Made by a program: the position numbers and the translations under genes. Source: JAGVSR01 sp963778225 (lineage in GTDB: Bacteria > Pseudomonadota > Alphaproteobacteria > Rhizobiales > Hyphomicrobiaceae). Taken from it: DNA of 64,000 bases. The stretch's first letter is position 1. Each line of letters starts with the position of its first letter. Below, one piece after another: positions 9,458-18,679 of this stretch. The notes under the pieces were generated by a model that was not told the DNA's origin, did no database searches, and saw only the letters and a program-made list of their open reading frames with translations. Location: assembly GCA_963778225.1 (NCBI GenBank), contig CAVZTR010000003.1, forward strand, positions 1 to 64,000, given 5' to 3'.

Positions 9458-10021
9458 TCAGTGCAACTGAACAGGAAGTCGGGTCAGCGTGCGGATCCCT
9501 ACCCGCTTTCGCCAAGTGATACTGTCAGGTTCAACGGCGAGCCGAACATCAGGAAATCGAGCAAGCACTCGCTCAAATGCAATTGCGGCCTCCGCTCGAG
9601 CAAGTTGGAACCCCAGGCAGAAGTGCACACCCGTCCCGAACGAAAGATGCGGATTGGGGTGCCGTGTCAGGTCAAATTGATGCGGATTCTCGAAGACCGC
9701 AGCGTCACGATTGGCGGCTGTTAGGAAGCCCGCGACGCAATCGCCGCGCCTGAACTCATGACCGGCGAACACGACATCTCGCGCTGCCCAGCGCGGCTTG
9801 GTGAGCTGGACGGGTGAGACATGGCGGAGACATTCCTCGACGCAGAGCGGCATCGTCGTCGGATCAGCCTGCAAACGGCGCCGTTGATCATCGTGGCGCA
9901 GAAGCTCCAACAAGCCGCCTGAGATGAGATGGGTCGTTGTTTCCTGTCCGGCACCAAAGAGCAGAAATAGCATCGAGACCAGTTCGTCTTCGCTCAGCCT
10001 CCGCCCGTCGATAGATGCATC
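9458..10021 (-). pseudogene. Cytochrome P450, C-terminal fragment
   Basis: This frame encodes only the last part of a bacterial P450: the I-helix (LFLLFGAGQETTTHL), the ExxR region (CVEECLRHVSP), and the heme-binding loop with its cysteine ligand (LSFGTGVHFCLG). Homology begins at about 10021 (GRRLSEDELVSM) and is immediately preceded by citrate synthase-like sequence in another frame. About 240 N-terminal residues, including the substrate-recognition region, are absent. A possible P450 N-terminal piece lies 2.1 kb upstream on the same strand at 12103-12369. Without the N-terminal half it cannot fold as a P450, so it is called a remnant. Confidence 0.85.
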
Positions 10022-10143
10022 TCCCGATATACGGTGCCGATGTCGATCACCGCAGGACCCCGAACTCTTTTGATGACCGGCAAGTCAGTCACGGCACCTT
10101 TGTAGGCGAGCTTCGCCGTCTGCGAGGGCCTGTTCTGTTCATC
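10018..10143 (-). pseudogene. Citrate synthase, N-terminal fragment
   Basis: Read on the minus strand from 10143, this stretch gives DEQNRPSQ, TAKLAYKGAVTDLPVIK and then RGPAVIDIGTVYREM, the pattern of a citrate synthase N-terminus (a short beta strand, then the P-x-IDI segment). The frame stops soon after, where P450 sequence takes over in a different frame. No in-frame start codon is obvious. A second citrate synthase piece lies 90 bp away on the opposite strand, so the gene was broken and partly inverted. Confidence 0.65.
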
Positions 10144-10235
10144 GGGTCAAGGTCCTGACTGCTCAAGTGGCAATCGACAATACTCGACAGACCGCACGCT
10201 CGTCACCTCTGGTTCACAACGTAAGAGGGTGCATA

Positions 10236-10424
10236 ATGTATTTCGTGGTCAATCGAATGTCTTTTGCCATGACCCGCGTCACCTCGTTGCTTGAAGAGCT
10301 TGATGAGGGAGGGACGCACCAGGTCGTCAACCCCACCGTTGCCCGTGCGTTAGATCGCATCACTATTCTACATGCCGATCATGGGCAGAATGCCTCGACC
10401 TCGACGGTGCGATTGGCCGGCTGA
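10236..10424 (+). pseudogene. Citrate synthase, internal fragment
   Basis: The frame contains NPTVARALDRITILHADH followed by GQNASTSTVRLAG, the highly conserved central motif of citrate synthase that includes the active-site histidine region. It stops directly after VRLAG, where intact enzymes continue with SSGANPF. Upstream, VVNRMSFAM resembles the preceding helix. About 60 of some 430 residues remain. It lies on the opposite strand to the N-terminal fragment at 10018-10143. Confidence 0.8.
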
Positions 10425-10488
10425 GGGCACTATGACCGGCGACCGTTTGCGCTCCTTACGAGTGAGCGCTGCACCTCTCTAGGCGAAG

Positions 10489-10794
10489 GCGTTGCAACAA
10501 TGCCTCGTTGCACTCGATAAGCACAAGAGTTTGCTGGGAGCCGTAATTGCTGCTGCGGGCCCTTGGGAGGCAGACAGCGTCACACTTACTATCAGTCCAT
10601 TAGCGATTAAGTGCGAGGCCGTCAGGGCTGAACCGTTGCAGGCCGGTTGGCGCTTTTCAATGATTTAAGTCCAAGCAAATGGAACGAGTTCAGTCAGCGA
10701 AATCATCCTGCCTCGGCCGGCGGTGATCAGCTTCTTCGTCGGACGTCCTGAGACGCTGGTAACCCAGGCCGATTGGCAAGCCAAGCAGGGCTAA
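10489..10794 (+). pseudogene. Decayed glucokinase gene
   Basis: The frame from 10489 reads LLGAVIAAAGPWEADSVTLT and ends in a stop at 10666. It aligns with LGAAIAAAGPVEKGRVTLT of the intact glucokinase gene at 31231-32094. After a gap, VSEIILPRPAV at 10693 aligns with the intact C-terminus VSEIVLPHPAL. The ATP-binding N-terminus and the central catalytic region are missing. This is a deleted, diverged copy of the same family, adjacent to the citrate synthase scar and overlapping the end of the phosphofructokinase gene on the other strand. Confidence 0.75.
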
Positions 10795-12048
10795 ATTTCA
10801 AACGGCTCAAGCTCCTTTGGCACACGTTTGTTTTTTAATGTTGCGTAGCGCGGCAAGCCGTTCTCGTAGGGTGGATAATCTTCGCCCTGGATCAGGGGCA
10901 GCAGATGCGTGCGGCAGGCATTGGTAATGCCAAATCCGTCTGCAGAAATGAAGTCTCGCGGCAATCAACTTCTCAACGTTGGCAACCTGTGCGAGGGGCA
11001 CCGGCCTGATCGTCCAGTCATAGGGCTCGCTGGAGGTCCGCACAATTGCAGGCATGATCGCGTTGTGACCCGCAATTGCCATTTCGACGGCGGCCTTGCC
11101 CACCGCATACGCTTGATCAACGTCCATTCGAGATGCGACGTGGCGCGCAGAACGCTGGAGGTAGTCAGCAACGGCCCAATGGCATTTGCAGCCCAGGGCC
11201 GAACTCAATATGCTCGCGACGACGGGAGCAGCACCGCCCAATTGCGAGTGCCCAAACGCATCGTTTGTGCCCTGCTCGGCAAGGAACCGACCATCCGCTC
11301 GCTTGGCGCCTTCGGAGACAACAACCGTGCAATAGTCGTAACTGTCTATCAATGCCCTCACTTTGGCTACTAAACTTTCGCTGTCGAATGCAAGCTCGGG
11401 GAAAACGATCGCGATTGGGAGATCATGGTTTTCATCTGCCGCCAGGGCGCCTGCCGCAGCGATCCATCCAGCGTGGCGCCCCATGACTTCGAATACAAAA
11501 ACCTTCGTCGATGAGCGTGACATCGAGCGAACGTCAAAAGATGCTTCTCGCGTCGACACAGCGATGTATTTGGCCACAGAGCCAAATCCGGGACACGTGT
11601 CCGTACCGAATAGATCATTATCGATTGTTTTCGGAATAAGTATCGCTTGAAGCGGATAGCCCACCGTCTCTGCAAACTGCGAGATCTTACTGCACGTGTC
11701 GGCCGAATCTCCGCCACCATTGTAGAAAAAATAGGCGATGTCGTGAGCCTTGCAGACGGCGATCAGACGCTCATATTGGCGTCTGTCGTTTTCTGAATTC
11801 GCGAGCTTGAAGCGGCACGAGCCAAATGCACCAGCTGGCGTGTGGCGAAGAGCAGCGATCGTCTCGTCGCTGTCTTCGGTGGTATCAATCAAATCCTCGT
11901 TCAGAGCGCCGATGATCCCGTTGCGTGCCGCAAACATCTTGCTGATCACACCACTTTGCTGACGGGCGGCTTCGATTACACCACAAGCCGAGGCATTGAT
12001 GACGGCCGTGACGCCACCAGACTGTCCATACAAAGCATTTCTTCTCAA
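10791..12048 (-). CDS. pfp: Phosphofructokinase, probably pyrophosphate-dependent (one frameshift near the 3' end)
   Basis: A phosphofructokinase of about 419 residues that would phosphorylate fructose 6-phosphate. It has the N-terminal GQSGGVTAVINAS loop, NGGGDSADTC near residue 110 in place of the ATP-type GGDGS, and PKTIDND with TCPGFGSVAKYIA near 140. These point to the PPi-dependent subgroup. The reading frame breaks near 10965: one extra base after KLIA throws the end out of frame. Dropping it restores RDFISADGFGITNACRT and an ending ELEPFEI at 10791, which matches the family. The corrected stop overlaps the glucokinase remnant on the plus strand. Glycolysis or PPi-linked sugar metabolism is the likely role; whether the break is real needs resequencing. 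Confidence 0.85.
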
Positions 12049-12102
12049 TGCATATCCTTCCCCAATTTCACCGCACGTCGAGCACTCAGCTTTAAATGCC
12101 GT

Positions 12103-12369
12103 CTAGTTATCAGGCACAAACCTACTCGACGATCCCAAGTGCCCTACCTCCTGGCTTGTTCCATTGCCGCGCGACGATGCCGCCACCTCAAATGTTCTGC
12201 TCGTCGGCGACGTAAGCAACGCAAATCTCCGCCCGAGAATAGAAAGTTTCAGTCTTTCGACGTGACGTCCGGTGGCCCAAAGCCGTTCGAGCGTCTCGGC
12301 TGGATTGGCGTAAAAGGACGGAGACACGACGTCGAATTCAGGCAAGCTCACGTCGACCTCGCCGCACAA
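12103..12369 (-). pseudogene. Possible cytochrome P450 N-terminal fragment
   Basis: An 88-residue frame starts with SLPEFDVVSPSFYANPAETL and continues ERLWATG, which resembles the first helices of bacterial P450s. It then reads GRRFALLTSP, resembling the following beta strands, and soon loses similarity. It is on the same strand as the P450 C-terminal fragment at 9458-10021, 2.1 kb further along, so both may come from one gene split by rearrangement. Identification rests on a short stretch. Confidence 0.5.
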
Positions 12370-12389
12370 GGTTCAACATCAGCACGGCC

Positions 12390-13286
12390 TCACTGCGAAG
12401 GTTTGACGAACTTCAAAGTCATACGATCCAACTCTCCAATGTTCGTGAATTCCTGCCACTTCGCCGAGTTTTTCTCCACGCCCCTGAGCGACGGCGGCAG
12501 TCGCCACACATTGTCAGTTTCGGCTGGGCGGTCGTTGGGATTGGCATTGATCTCGCTTGCCTCCACAAGCTTGAAGCCCGCTGCTTCGAATGCGGCTATG
12601 ACCGTCGACTGCTTGAGATAGCCGCTGCTGCCGTCAGCCCACTTACCGGACGCCAACTCGGGGGCGCGATGTTGCACGACACCTGCTATGCCACCGGGCT
12701 TCAGGGCGCGGTAAGCTTCCGCGAGCACCTTGTCGAGATATCCCGCCTCCTTCCCGAAACGGTTGAGATTATGCAGCGACCGGATGAACAGGACTTTGCT
12801 GACTGTGCCGTTCAAGCGGTCGGGCATCTCCGTCATAGTGAAGCTGTCGATCTCACCACCTTTCGCAATCGCCTTGCTTGCTGTCGCCTTTGGCCAGCCC
12901 GCATCCCGGTCGAGCGCACCTTGAAGTCGTTCCTGATCCCAGCCAAAGCGTTCATAGAGTCCTCGCGGATAGTGCGCCCCGACCAGTTTACCGCTCTCGC
13001 CGAGATAGGGGTGGAGGATGCCCGAATACCAGCCTCCTCCCGGTAGGGTTTCGATAACGATGTCGCCAGGCTGAACCTCGAAGAAGCTCAAGGTCTCGGC
13101 CGGACGACGTGACGCGTATCGAGCCTTGATCTCTGCGGGTTGGGCCGCCAGGACAGTCGCCAGAGCTTGGTTGGGATGAGAGGCCCCTTTCGTGGTGGCG
13201 ACATCACCAGCCAGTGTCGCAGCCGGCATGAAGATGAGGAGACTGAAAGCGGCTGCTAGGGATGAAGGGCGTGTTGTTCGGAGCAT
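12390..13286 (-). CDS. Exported class I methyltransferase-like protein
   Basis: A 298-residue protein with a signal peptide (MLRTTRPSSLAAAFSLLIFM, then cleavage near TLAG). The mature part resembles a Rossmann methyltransferase: ETLPGGGWYSGILHPYLGE near residue 95 replaces the usual D-x-G-x-G loop, and AYRALKPGGIAGVVQHR near 215 is the typical strand-4/5 segment. Such predicted periplasmic methyltransferase-like proteins are known as a family, but their substrates are not. The start at 13286 is supported by GGAAGGAAC just upstream. It lies 109 bp downstream of a DUF2254 gene on the same strand. The absence of S-adenosylmethionine in the periplasm makes catalysis doubtful. Confidence 0.75.
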   Translation of the reverse strand: MLRTTRPSSLAAAFSLLIFMPAATLAGDVATTKGASHPNQALATVLAAQPAEIKARYASRRPAETLSFFEVQPGDIVIETLPGGGWYSGILHPYLGESGKLVGAHYPRGLYERFGWDQERLQGALDRDAGWPKATASKAIAKGGEIDSFTMTEMPDRLNGTVSKVLFIRSLHNLNRFGKEAGYLDKVLAEAYRALKPGGIAGVVQHRAPELASGKWADGSSGYLKQSTVIAAFEAAGFKLVEASEINANPNDRPAETDNVWRLPPSLRGVEKNSAKWQEFTNIGELDRMTLKFVKPSQ

Positions 13287-13395
13287 CTTTGTTCCTTCCA
13301 AAGCGGTCCAGGCACGAAGTCTGCGATGTGTGGTCACGCTCTCGCTGATGCGGTGCACATTTGCCGCCGCCGTGACGCTGCGGCTTGTGGAGGCA

Positions 13396-14712
13396 TCAAA
13401 GAATTCCAAGAGACGCCTTTGGTCCGCCTGAAACCATCAGTTCAAACGCATGGTGGGCTTCGCGTATGTCGTCAAGATCGGACTTATTTGGCACATCACG
13501 TTCGGCATCCGACAGGACGAGCCCTGCGTGACGTCGAAGAGCTAGCACGCGGTACGGATCGTTTTCGCAACTTGCCACCGACGTGAATATATGGAGCATT
13601 CTAATGAGCACCGATGGTTTACCTGATGCATTCTGCCTGATCATGTGAAAGGACGCGTCGATCAGGCCGTCGTAGTCGACAGAGGGCACGACTAAAACAC
13701 ACTGGTCGTCGCGAACTACCACGTTCGTTGGCAATTTCAGCCCTGCGATTTCGCATAGCGATGCGCCGAGGCGATCGAGCACAGTGATGGCGGTAAAGGG
13801 GTCGTTGATCCCAGGTGACAGAGCACGAACAGCCACTTCCACCAGCTGGCGAACGGCGAACTCAATATCGTCCGCCCCAGCCTGACGCGAGCCGAGCGCC
13901 GTCGCACTGTAAATTGCGCGGTCGGCACCTTCCACGTGCGGATCAACTAAGGCTATTGGCGCACCGGGAAAAACATAACTGCCGGGGCGGATGAGTAAAC
14001 GCACCGCCGTCCTTCTTTCGGCCGCCCAGTCCGCCAATCCTTCGTAATCGATATGTTGTAGATATCCGCACCTCGAATCGACAATTGGCGTCGCTGTTAG
14101 CCAAATTTTGTCGGGCGGTGCCTCGTATTGCTCTTTGTCAGTCGCCAGTCGTACAATTGCATTGCGCACGTCCTCACTAACAAGTTCAATGACCGTATCG
14201 ACATTGATCCGGTTGGACATATGGCCAACGAAATACACAAGTGTGGCGACGGCTATTAAGGCCAGCGCAATGGCGACACTGAGTGATAGATGTGGAACGA
14301 ACGCGCCTTCTGCCTCACTGCGCACCGTTCTCAGTACAACGAGTGAGTAGGCGAAAGTGCCGAGGAATACACCAAGCGTAATCTGGTTGCCGCGATCACG
14401 TGTGAAATTGCGAAGTAGCCGGGGCCCCATCTGACCGGCCGCCAGCGATAGCGCAGCGATAGTAATTGAGAAGACGGTGCCGGCAACTCCAATGGTCGAC
14501 GACGCCACGGCTCCCAGCAACGTGCGAGCGCCCGTACCGCCGCCATTGTAAAGCCAATCTTCGAGAAGCCATTCTGGAATGTCGCCGCTTCTGTCAACCC
14601 GCACCAACACTACTGCTGCAAGAATGCCGCCGCACACCAGTAACGCCGGAATAATCCAGAATTTTTCGCCCAGATCATGGACAACTTTGCGAAGCCGAGC
14701 TTTCAAACGCAA
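13396..14712 (-). CDS. DUF2254 family membrane protein
   Basis: A 438-residue protein with four likely membrane helices in the first 180 residues (WIIPALLVCGGILAAVVLV, TLLGAVASSTIGVAGTVFSI, a third near 113 and a fourth near 140-165), then a large soluble C-terminal domain. The DUF2254 signature is visible in the long FSITIAALSLAAGQMGPRLL stretch, RDRGNQITLGVFLGTFAYSL, and ALSPGINDPFTAITVLDRL near 305. The function of the family is unknown. It is followed on the same strand by the exported methyltransferase-like gene and preceded by otsA. Confidence 0.85.
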   Translation of the reverse strand: MRLKARLRKVVHDLGEKFWIIPALLVCGGILAAVVLVRVDRSGDIPEWLLEDWLYNGGGTGARTLLGAVASSTIGVAGTVFSITIAALSLAAGQMGPRLLRNFTRDRGNQITLGVFLGTFAYSLVVLRTVRSEAEGAFVPHLSLSVAIALALIAVATLVYFVGHMSNRINVDTVIELVSEDVRNAIVRLATDKEQYEAPPDKIWLTATPIVDSRCGYLQHIDYEGLADWAAERRTAVRLLIRPGSYVFPGAPIALVDPHVEGADRAIYSATALGSRQAGADDIEFAVRQLVEVAVRALSPGINDPFTAITVLDRLGASLCEIAGLKLPTNVVVRDDQCVLVVPSVDYDGLIDASFHMIRQNASGKPSVLIRMLHIFTSVASCENDPYRVLALRRHAGLVLSDAERDVPNKSDLDDIREAHHAFELMVSGGPKASLGIL

Positions 14713-14875
14713 CTCCTTCAGACACTATCGTTGTTCCGAACGCACACCAGGATCGGTGGTGCAACGAACGGGCCTGCTATCTTGCGAGACAAAGAGCAGG
14801 CCGATAACACCCCCAGGCATATGTTCGAGCACAGGCAAACCGAGTGTCCTCAAAACTACTCGGGCGCCGCAATGC

Positions 14876-17182
14876 TCACCTTGTCTTCTCTGCAATCTGA
14901 AGAATACGCTGCTTTTTTCTAATTCGACTTGCATCGAGCAGCATCTGTCCTGCCCACCGATAGACGTTTCGCGAGCGAACCTGTTCGCGCATCGACTTCA
15001 TGCGTTCATGCTGTTCGGTCAACGGCATCATGAGCGCTTGGTGCATGGCTTCACCCAGATCCTGCGCGTCGTAAGGATTGATGATGATCGCCTCGGACAG
15101 CTCCCGCGAAGCCCCGGCAAAGCTCGACAGCAGCAAAACACCCATCTCGTCGTCGCGGGCGGCGACGTATTCCTTTGCCACGAGGTTCATTCCATCGTGC
15201 AGGCTGGACACGATACACGCATCCGCGGCTCGGAAAAGCCTGAACACTTCGCTCGGCTCATGATGACGGATGACCAGCGTTATCGGCTGCGCCCCGGCGT
15301 TGGCGTATTTGCTATTGATCTCGTCGGCAAGCGCGATCGCTTCTTGTTGCAGTTCCCTATAGGCGGAAAGCTTGCTCCGCGTTGGCGCTGCGGCCTGCAC
15401 GAGTGAAAAGCGACCAATCCATTCCGGATGCGCCGTCAAGAGGCAGTCGACGCCGTGCAATCGGTCGAGAACGCCCTTGGTGTAGTCGAACCTCTCGATG
15501 CCGACAACAATCTTGCAGTCCTCGGATAGCCCGAGTCTTTCGCGCACCTCGACACGGCACTGCGCAATCGGTGGCTGATCTTTAAGTGCGGCGGGCGGCC
15601 ACTCGATCGAAATCGGGTAAGGTCTTACAAACGTCTCGTGTCCACCCAGGACAACGGCTTCGTGCTCCCGGTCGATCCGGCTTTCGACGAAGCGATCGAC
15701 GGTTTCAAGAAAGTTGTTGCAGTGAAACTGCGTATGAAATCCGATGATCGTGCTGCCGAGCAGCCCATGAATGAGTTCTTCCTTCCATGGGAAGATGCCA
15801 AATGTTTCCGAGTTCGGCCACGGGATATGCCAGAACGCGATGATCGTCGCGTTGGGCAGCCGCTCCCGTAGCATGCGAGGCAGGAGTGCGAAGTGATAGT
15901 CCTGCACCAAGACGATGGGCGAATCCGTGCGAGCTTCCCGCACGACGGCATCGGCAAACCTGTGGTTGATGGCGCGGTACGTCTCCCAATCCGATAAACG
16001 GAATGTGGGGCGCGTAAATGCGATATGGCACAAGGGCCATAGCCCCTCATTCGCAAGCCCATAATAGTAGCCGTCCTGCTCTGCCTCCGTGATCCAGACG
16101 CGCCGGAGGGTATACTCCGGCCCGTCTGGCGGCACTGCAATTCGGTCGTTCTGGTCGACGGTTTCGCGGTCCGCCGATCCGCTGCCGTGCGCGATCCACG
16201 TGCCACGGCATGCTCGCATGATCGGCTCGACCGCTGACACGAGGCCACTAGCGGGCGTTTGCAATTCTACGCCGTCGTTGCCAAAGTTGTGGATGTAGGG
16301 TTCCCGGTTTGCAACGACGAGAACTTCGACACCGGGAAGCTCGGCCTCCATGATGGTGCGGAGCGTTTTTTTGTTCCACTCCACGGTCTCGGAATCGACT
16401 GCGGCTCGTCCTGCTTTGAGCTGACGTATAATGAGCTGAAGCTCCCGATCCAGAACACCGCCGCTTCCTGCGAGTTCGCTCCCCTCGGCATTTCGCGTCA
16501 CATTGAACAATGCGCGCCGGAATGATCGGATCCAGCGGCGGGTCAAAAACAGCACAAGGGCAACTGCGGTCGCGCCGCTCAGAAGAACGATGCCCCCAAG
16601 AAGAATGGAAACAAAGTTCCGCGCCTCGTTACCTCTGCGTTCGGAAAATGTGAGATCATGCACGATGACAAAGTGCCCATCGATCTCGCGCGTCGAGAGT
16701 GGGAACGAGGCGATCAGCATGTCACGCCCGTTTGCCTGAAGAGACGAAAAGGTTTCAGTGGAGCCGCGAGCTATGGCGTCGCACGGGAGCGAGGACGGCA
16801 TTAATTTCGACGAAATGGCCCGTTCGTCGTCTGCTTTGCAGAATGCGACGGCCACGACACGTGAATCGGCGGCGACGCTTTCAAATAACGCCTCGATACG
16901 CGTAACTTCGCCTGCAGCGAGCATCGCGACGAGCGGATCCTGAATTGTGTTGAAGACGAGTCTCGAACGCGATTCGACGTCGCGACGCGACCAATCACTG
17001 ATCATCGTGCTCATGAGTGGCGCGAGCAGAACAGCGGCTAGAATGGCGACTAAGACACCGATAGCCCCATAACCGATGATCAGTCGTACACGCGATGGCT
17101 CTATTGCTTTGCTCCGGATCGAGCGCAACAGCCGTTGGAACAAATGAGGGGCAATGAGGATGCTGAGGCTATCGTTCTTCAT
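14876..17182 (-). CDS. otsA: Membrane-anchored trehalose-6-phosphate synthase with N-terminal sensor-like region
   Basis: A 768-residue fusion. Residues 34-57 and about 190-215 are membrane helices that bracket a periplasmic domain of about 130 residues, the layout of a membrane sensor. From about 280 to 755 follows a complete GT20 trehalose-6-phosphate synthase, which makes trehalose 6-phosphate from a nucleotide-sugar and glucose 6-phosphate. Its motifs are VVANREPYIHN, VQDYHFALLPRML, FWHIPWPNSETFGIFPW, GIERFDYTKGVLDRL and SLHDGMNLVAKEYVAARDD. Classical OtsA is about 470 residues and soluble. The matching phosphatase gene otsB is 11.5 kb away, beside a deleted copy of this gene. Coupling of trehalose synthesis to an envelope signal, such as osmotic stress, is an inference from the fusion. 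Confidence 0.9.
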   Translation of the reverse strand: MKNDSLSILIAPHLFQRLLRSIRSKAIEPSRVRLIIGYGAIGVLVAILAAVLLAPLMSTMISDWSRRDVESRSRLVFNTIQDPLVAMLAAGEVTRIEALFESVAADSRVVAVAFCKADDERAISSKLMPSSLPCDAIARGSTETFSSLQANGRDMLIASFPLSTREIDGHFVIVHDLTFSERRGNEARNFVSILLGGIVLLSGATAVALVLFLTRRWIRSFRRALFNVTRNAEGSELAGSGGVLDRELQLIIRQLKAGRAAVDSETVEWNKKTLRTIMEAELPGVEVLVVANREPYIHNFGNDGVELQTPASGLVSAVEPIMRACRGTWIAHGSGSADRETVDQNDRIAVPPDGPEYTLRRVWITEAEQDGYYYGLANEGLWPLCHIAFTRPTFRLSDWETYRAINHRFADAVVREARTDSPIVLVQDYHFALLPRMLRERLPNATIIAFWHIPWPNSETFGIFPWKEELIHGLLGSTIIGFHTQFHCNNFLETVDRFVESRIDREHEAVVLGGHETFVRPYPISIEWPPAALKDQPPIAQCRVEVRERLGLSEDCKIVVGIERFDYTKGVLDRLHGVDCLLTAHPEWIGRFSLVQAAAPTRSKLSAYRELQQEAIALADEINSKYANAGAQPITLVIRHHEPSEVFRLFRAADACIVSSLHDGMNLVAKEYVAARDDEMGVLLLSSFAGASRELSEAIIINPYDAQDLGEAMHQALMMPLTEQHERMKSMREQVRSRNVYRWAGQMLLDASRIRKKQRILQIAEKTR

Positions 17183-17446
17183 CGTGCGCGCATGCTGGGC
17201 AGGTGTAACCTACAGGTCAATACGTAGTATTGCCTTCCATGATGTGATTTCCCTGGTTGTTGCGGATAACGTTCGTGCCTGCTGTTTAGCAGGAGAACTT
17301 TACTGGCTCGGCATGAAGTAGATCCTTCTTCCCTCGTCCTCGACTCTGCAGGGCTTTCACGCTCTCCACGCGCTAGGACGATTAGATCAATGACGCCAAA
17401 CGTAATGCCCGTACTTGCTCGATGGTACTCTCGACAGTATGCGACT
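17183..17446. other. otsA upstream region, homologous to 28523-28640
   Basis: There is no convincing gene here. The first 120 bases align with the DNA upstream of the otsA remnant (shared stretch around 17214-17235, and similar sequence around GTTCGTGCCTGCTGTTT). The otsB gene that follows this region in the other copy is absent. Confidence 0.5.
17218..17232. promoter_or_regulatory. Inverted repeat upstream of otsA, conserved in the second copy
   Basis: CAATAC-GTA-GTATTG is an inverted repeat with 6-bp arms, 36 bases upstream of the otsA start. The same 15 bases, within a longer shared stretch, occur at 28559-28573 upstream of the otsA remnant. Retention in both copies while flanking bases diverged suggests an operator or promoter element; the protein that binds it is unknown. 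Confidence 0.4.
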
Positions 17447-17482
17447 ATGACCTTGGATCTTGCGCTGGCCTGCAACTATTGA
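17447..17482 (+). pseudogene. 5' stub of a GH15 glycoside hydrolase gene
   Basis: An ATG at 17447 opens MTLDLALACNY then stop. The intact GH15 gene at 29453 begins MTLDLALVGNC, with nearly identical DNA over about 23 bases. Only this stub is left. A further short frame downstream (17493-17571, ending in TPDYKAMA) was not recognised. Confidence 0.5.
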
Positions 17483-17587
17483 ATGGGTGGGATGGTGCGT
17501 TCATCATGGAGGCAGCATCGACGCGCTGAGAGCCACCCAGACGACGCCGGATTATAAGGCGATGGCGTAAGCTGGCTGGTCCGCGCG

Positions 17588-18583
17588 TTAGGTCAGAGCA
17601 TCCCGCGGCTGCCGGATCGGCGTCATGTCCATGTCGATTTTACGGTTCAGCTTTATGGACAGCAGAACCATTGCGCGCTCAGCGAGTGCACTGATCGTCA
17701 AGAGTGGGCTGACACCCACAGAGGATGGCACCGCGGCGCCGTCGCAGACATAAAGTCCATCGTGGACAGCTGTGGGCCCCTTAGACGGATCAAAAACCCG
17801 GCCATCCGGGGCTACAACTCCGTCCCTTGACGTCTCACCCATCGCCGCGCCACCGAGCGGATGGGCGATGATGCGGTTGCCGCCAAATGCCGTCATAGCG
17901 AACGGGTTGGCGCAGAAAGTGCCGCCCGCTCGCTCGATGACAGATTTGATTCTCTGTTCGGCTTTCAGGCGCTCTGGCGCATCGCTGTAGTCCGGCCACT
18001 CGACACACACGCGGTCATCTTTAAGACGCAGTTCGCCACCCGCGTTGTCGTATGCCACGACGTAGAGAAGCTGCGTACGGCTCAGGTCGGCTGCGTAAAT
18101 GCCGTGTCGCAGTTCTCGAAGGGCCTTGCAGAAATTCAGCTGCAGCATGTTCTTTAACGGAGCGAGCCGCGCCATCATTGTCAGCATCGTGCCGTCATGT
18201 ACCCATAGCGGCCCATCATCGTCGCTGAAATCAATTGCCGCGGCGCTGTGCGGGCCCACGAGGGGCGTGCCTCGCGGAGCTCGTGACGGGAAGCCCGTCG
18301 CCACGGCATTGACGGGTGTCGCCAGTTGCATCGCGAGCACGAGGTCATCGCCGTTGGCCGAAAATCTCGTTCCAACTTTCGACGAGAGCGGCACCCCGCG
18401 CGCCTGCGCCTTGAGCAGCAGTTCGTTGGTACCCAATGTCCCTGCAGCGAGAATGAGAATGGGTGCTGCAATGCTCCTCATCGGAGCCTGCCGGGATGTG
18501 TCCTTCACTTCAATGCGCCATCCGCTATCGCATTTGGCACCATCGAGAAGAAGCTGATACGACTCGGGGCTGAAGAAGCAATG
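17588..18583 (-). pseudogene. GMC oxidoreductase lacking its N-terminal FAD-binding part
   Basis: The frame is open from a stop at 18584-18586 to 17588 and encodes the C-terminal 330 residues of a cholesterol oxidase-like GMC flavoprotein. APILILAAGTLGTNELLL is the late FAD-contact motif. HPLGGAAMGETSRDGVV, and VCDGAAVPSSVGVSPLLTIS near the end, are the conserved substrate and FAD motifs. The first 200 or so residues with the GxGxxG nucleotide-binding loop are missing, and no proper start codon or ribosome site precedes the frame. It is therefore a truncated remnant, in line with the other fragments nearby. Confidence 0.8.
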
Positions 18584-18679
18584 CTAAAAAAGCTGGATGG
18601 CTACTCGCACCGGTCGTGAGGGTGCGCGCGTCCAGAGGCTTCCTTAGCGCCGCACCATGTTCGAAGCGTATCGCTCCAA

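Noticed and set aside
9458..12369. Transposon insertion as cause of the gene mosaic
   Set aside because: No transposase, terminal repeats or target duplication are visible; rearrangement is inferred from fragments only.
14725..14934. 69-codon minus-strand frame downstream of otsA
   Set aside because: It overlaps the otsA end, has no ribosome site and no recognisable family, although LGLPVLEHMPGGVIGLLF looks protein-like.
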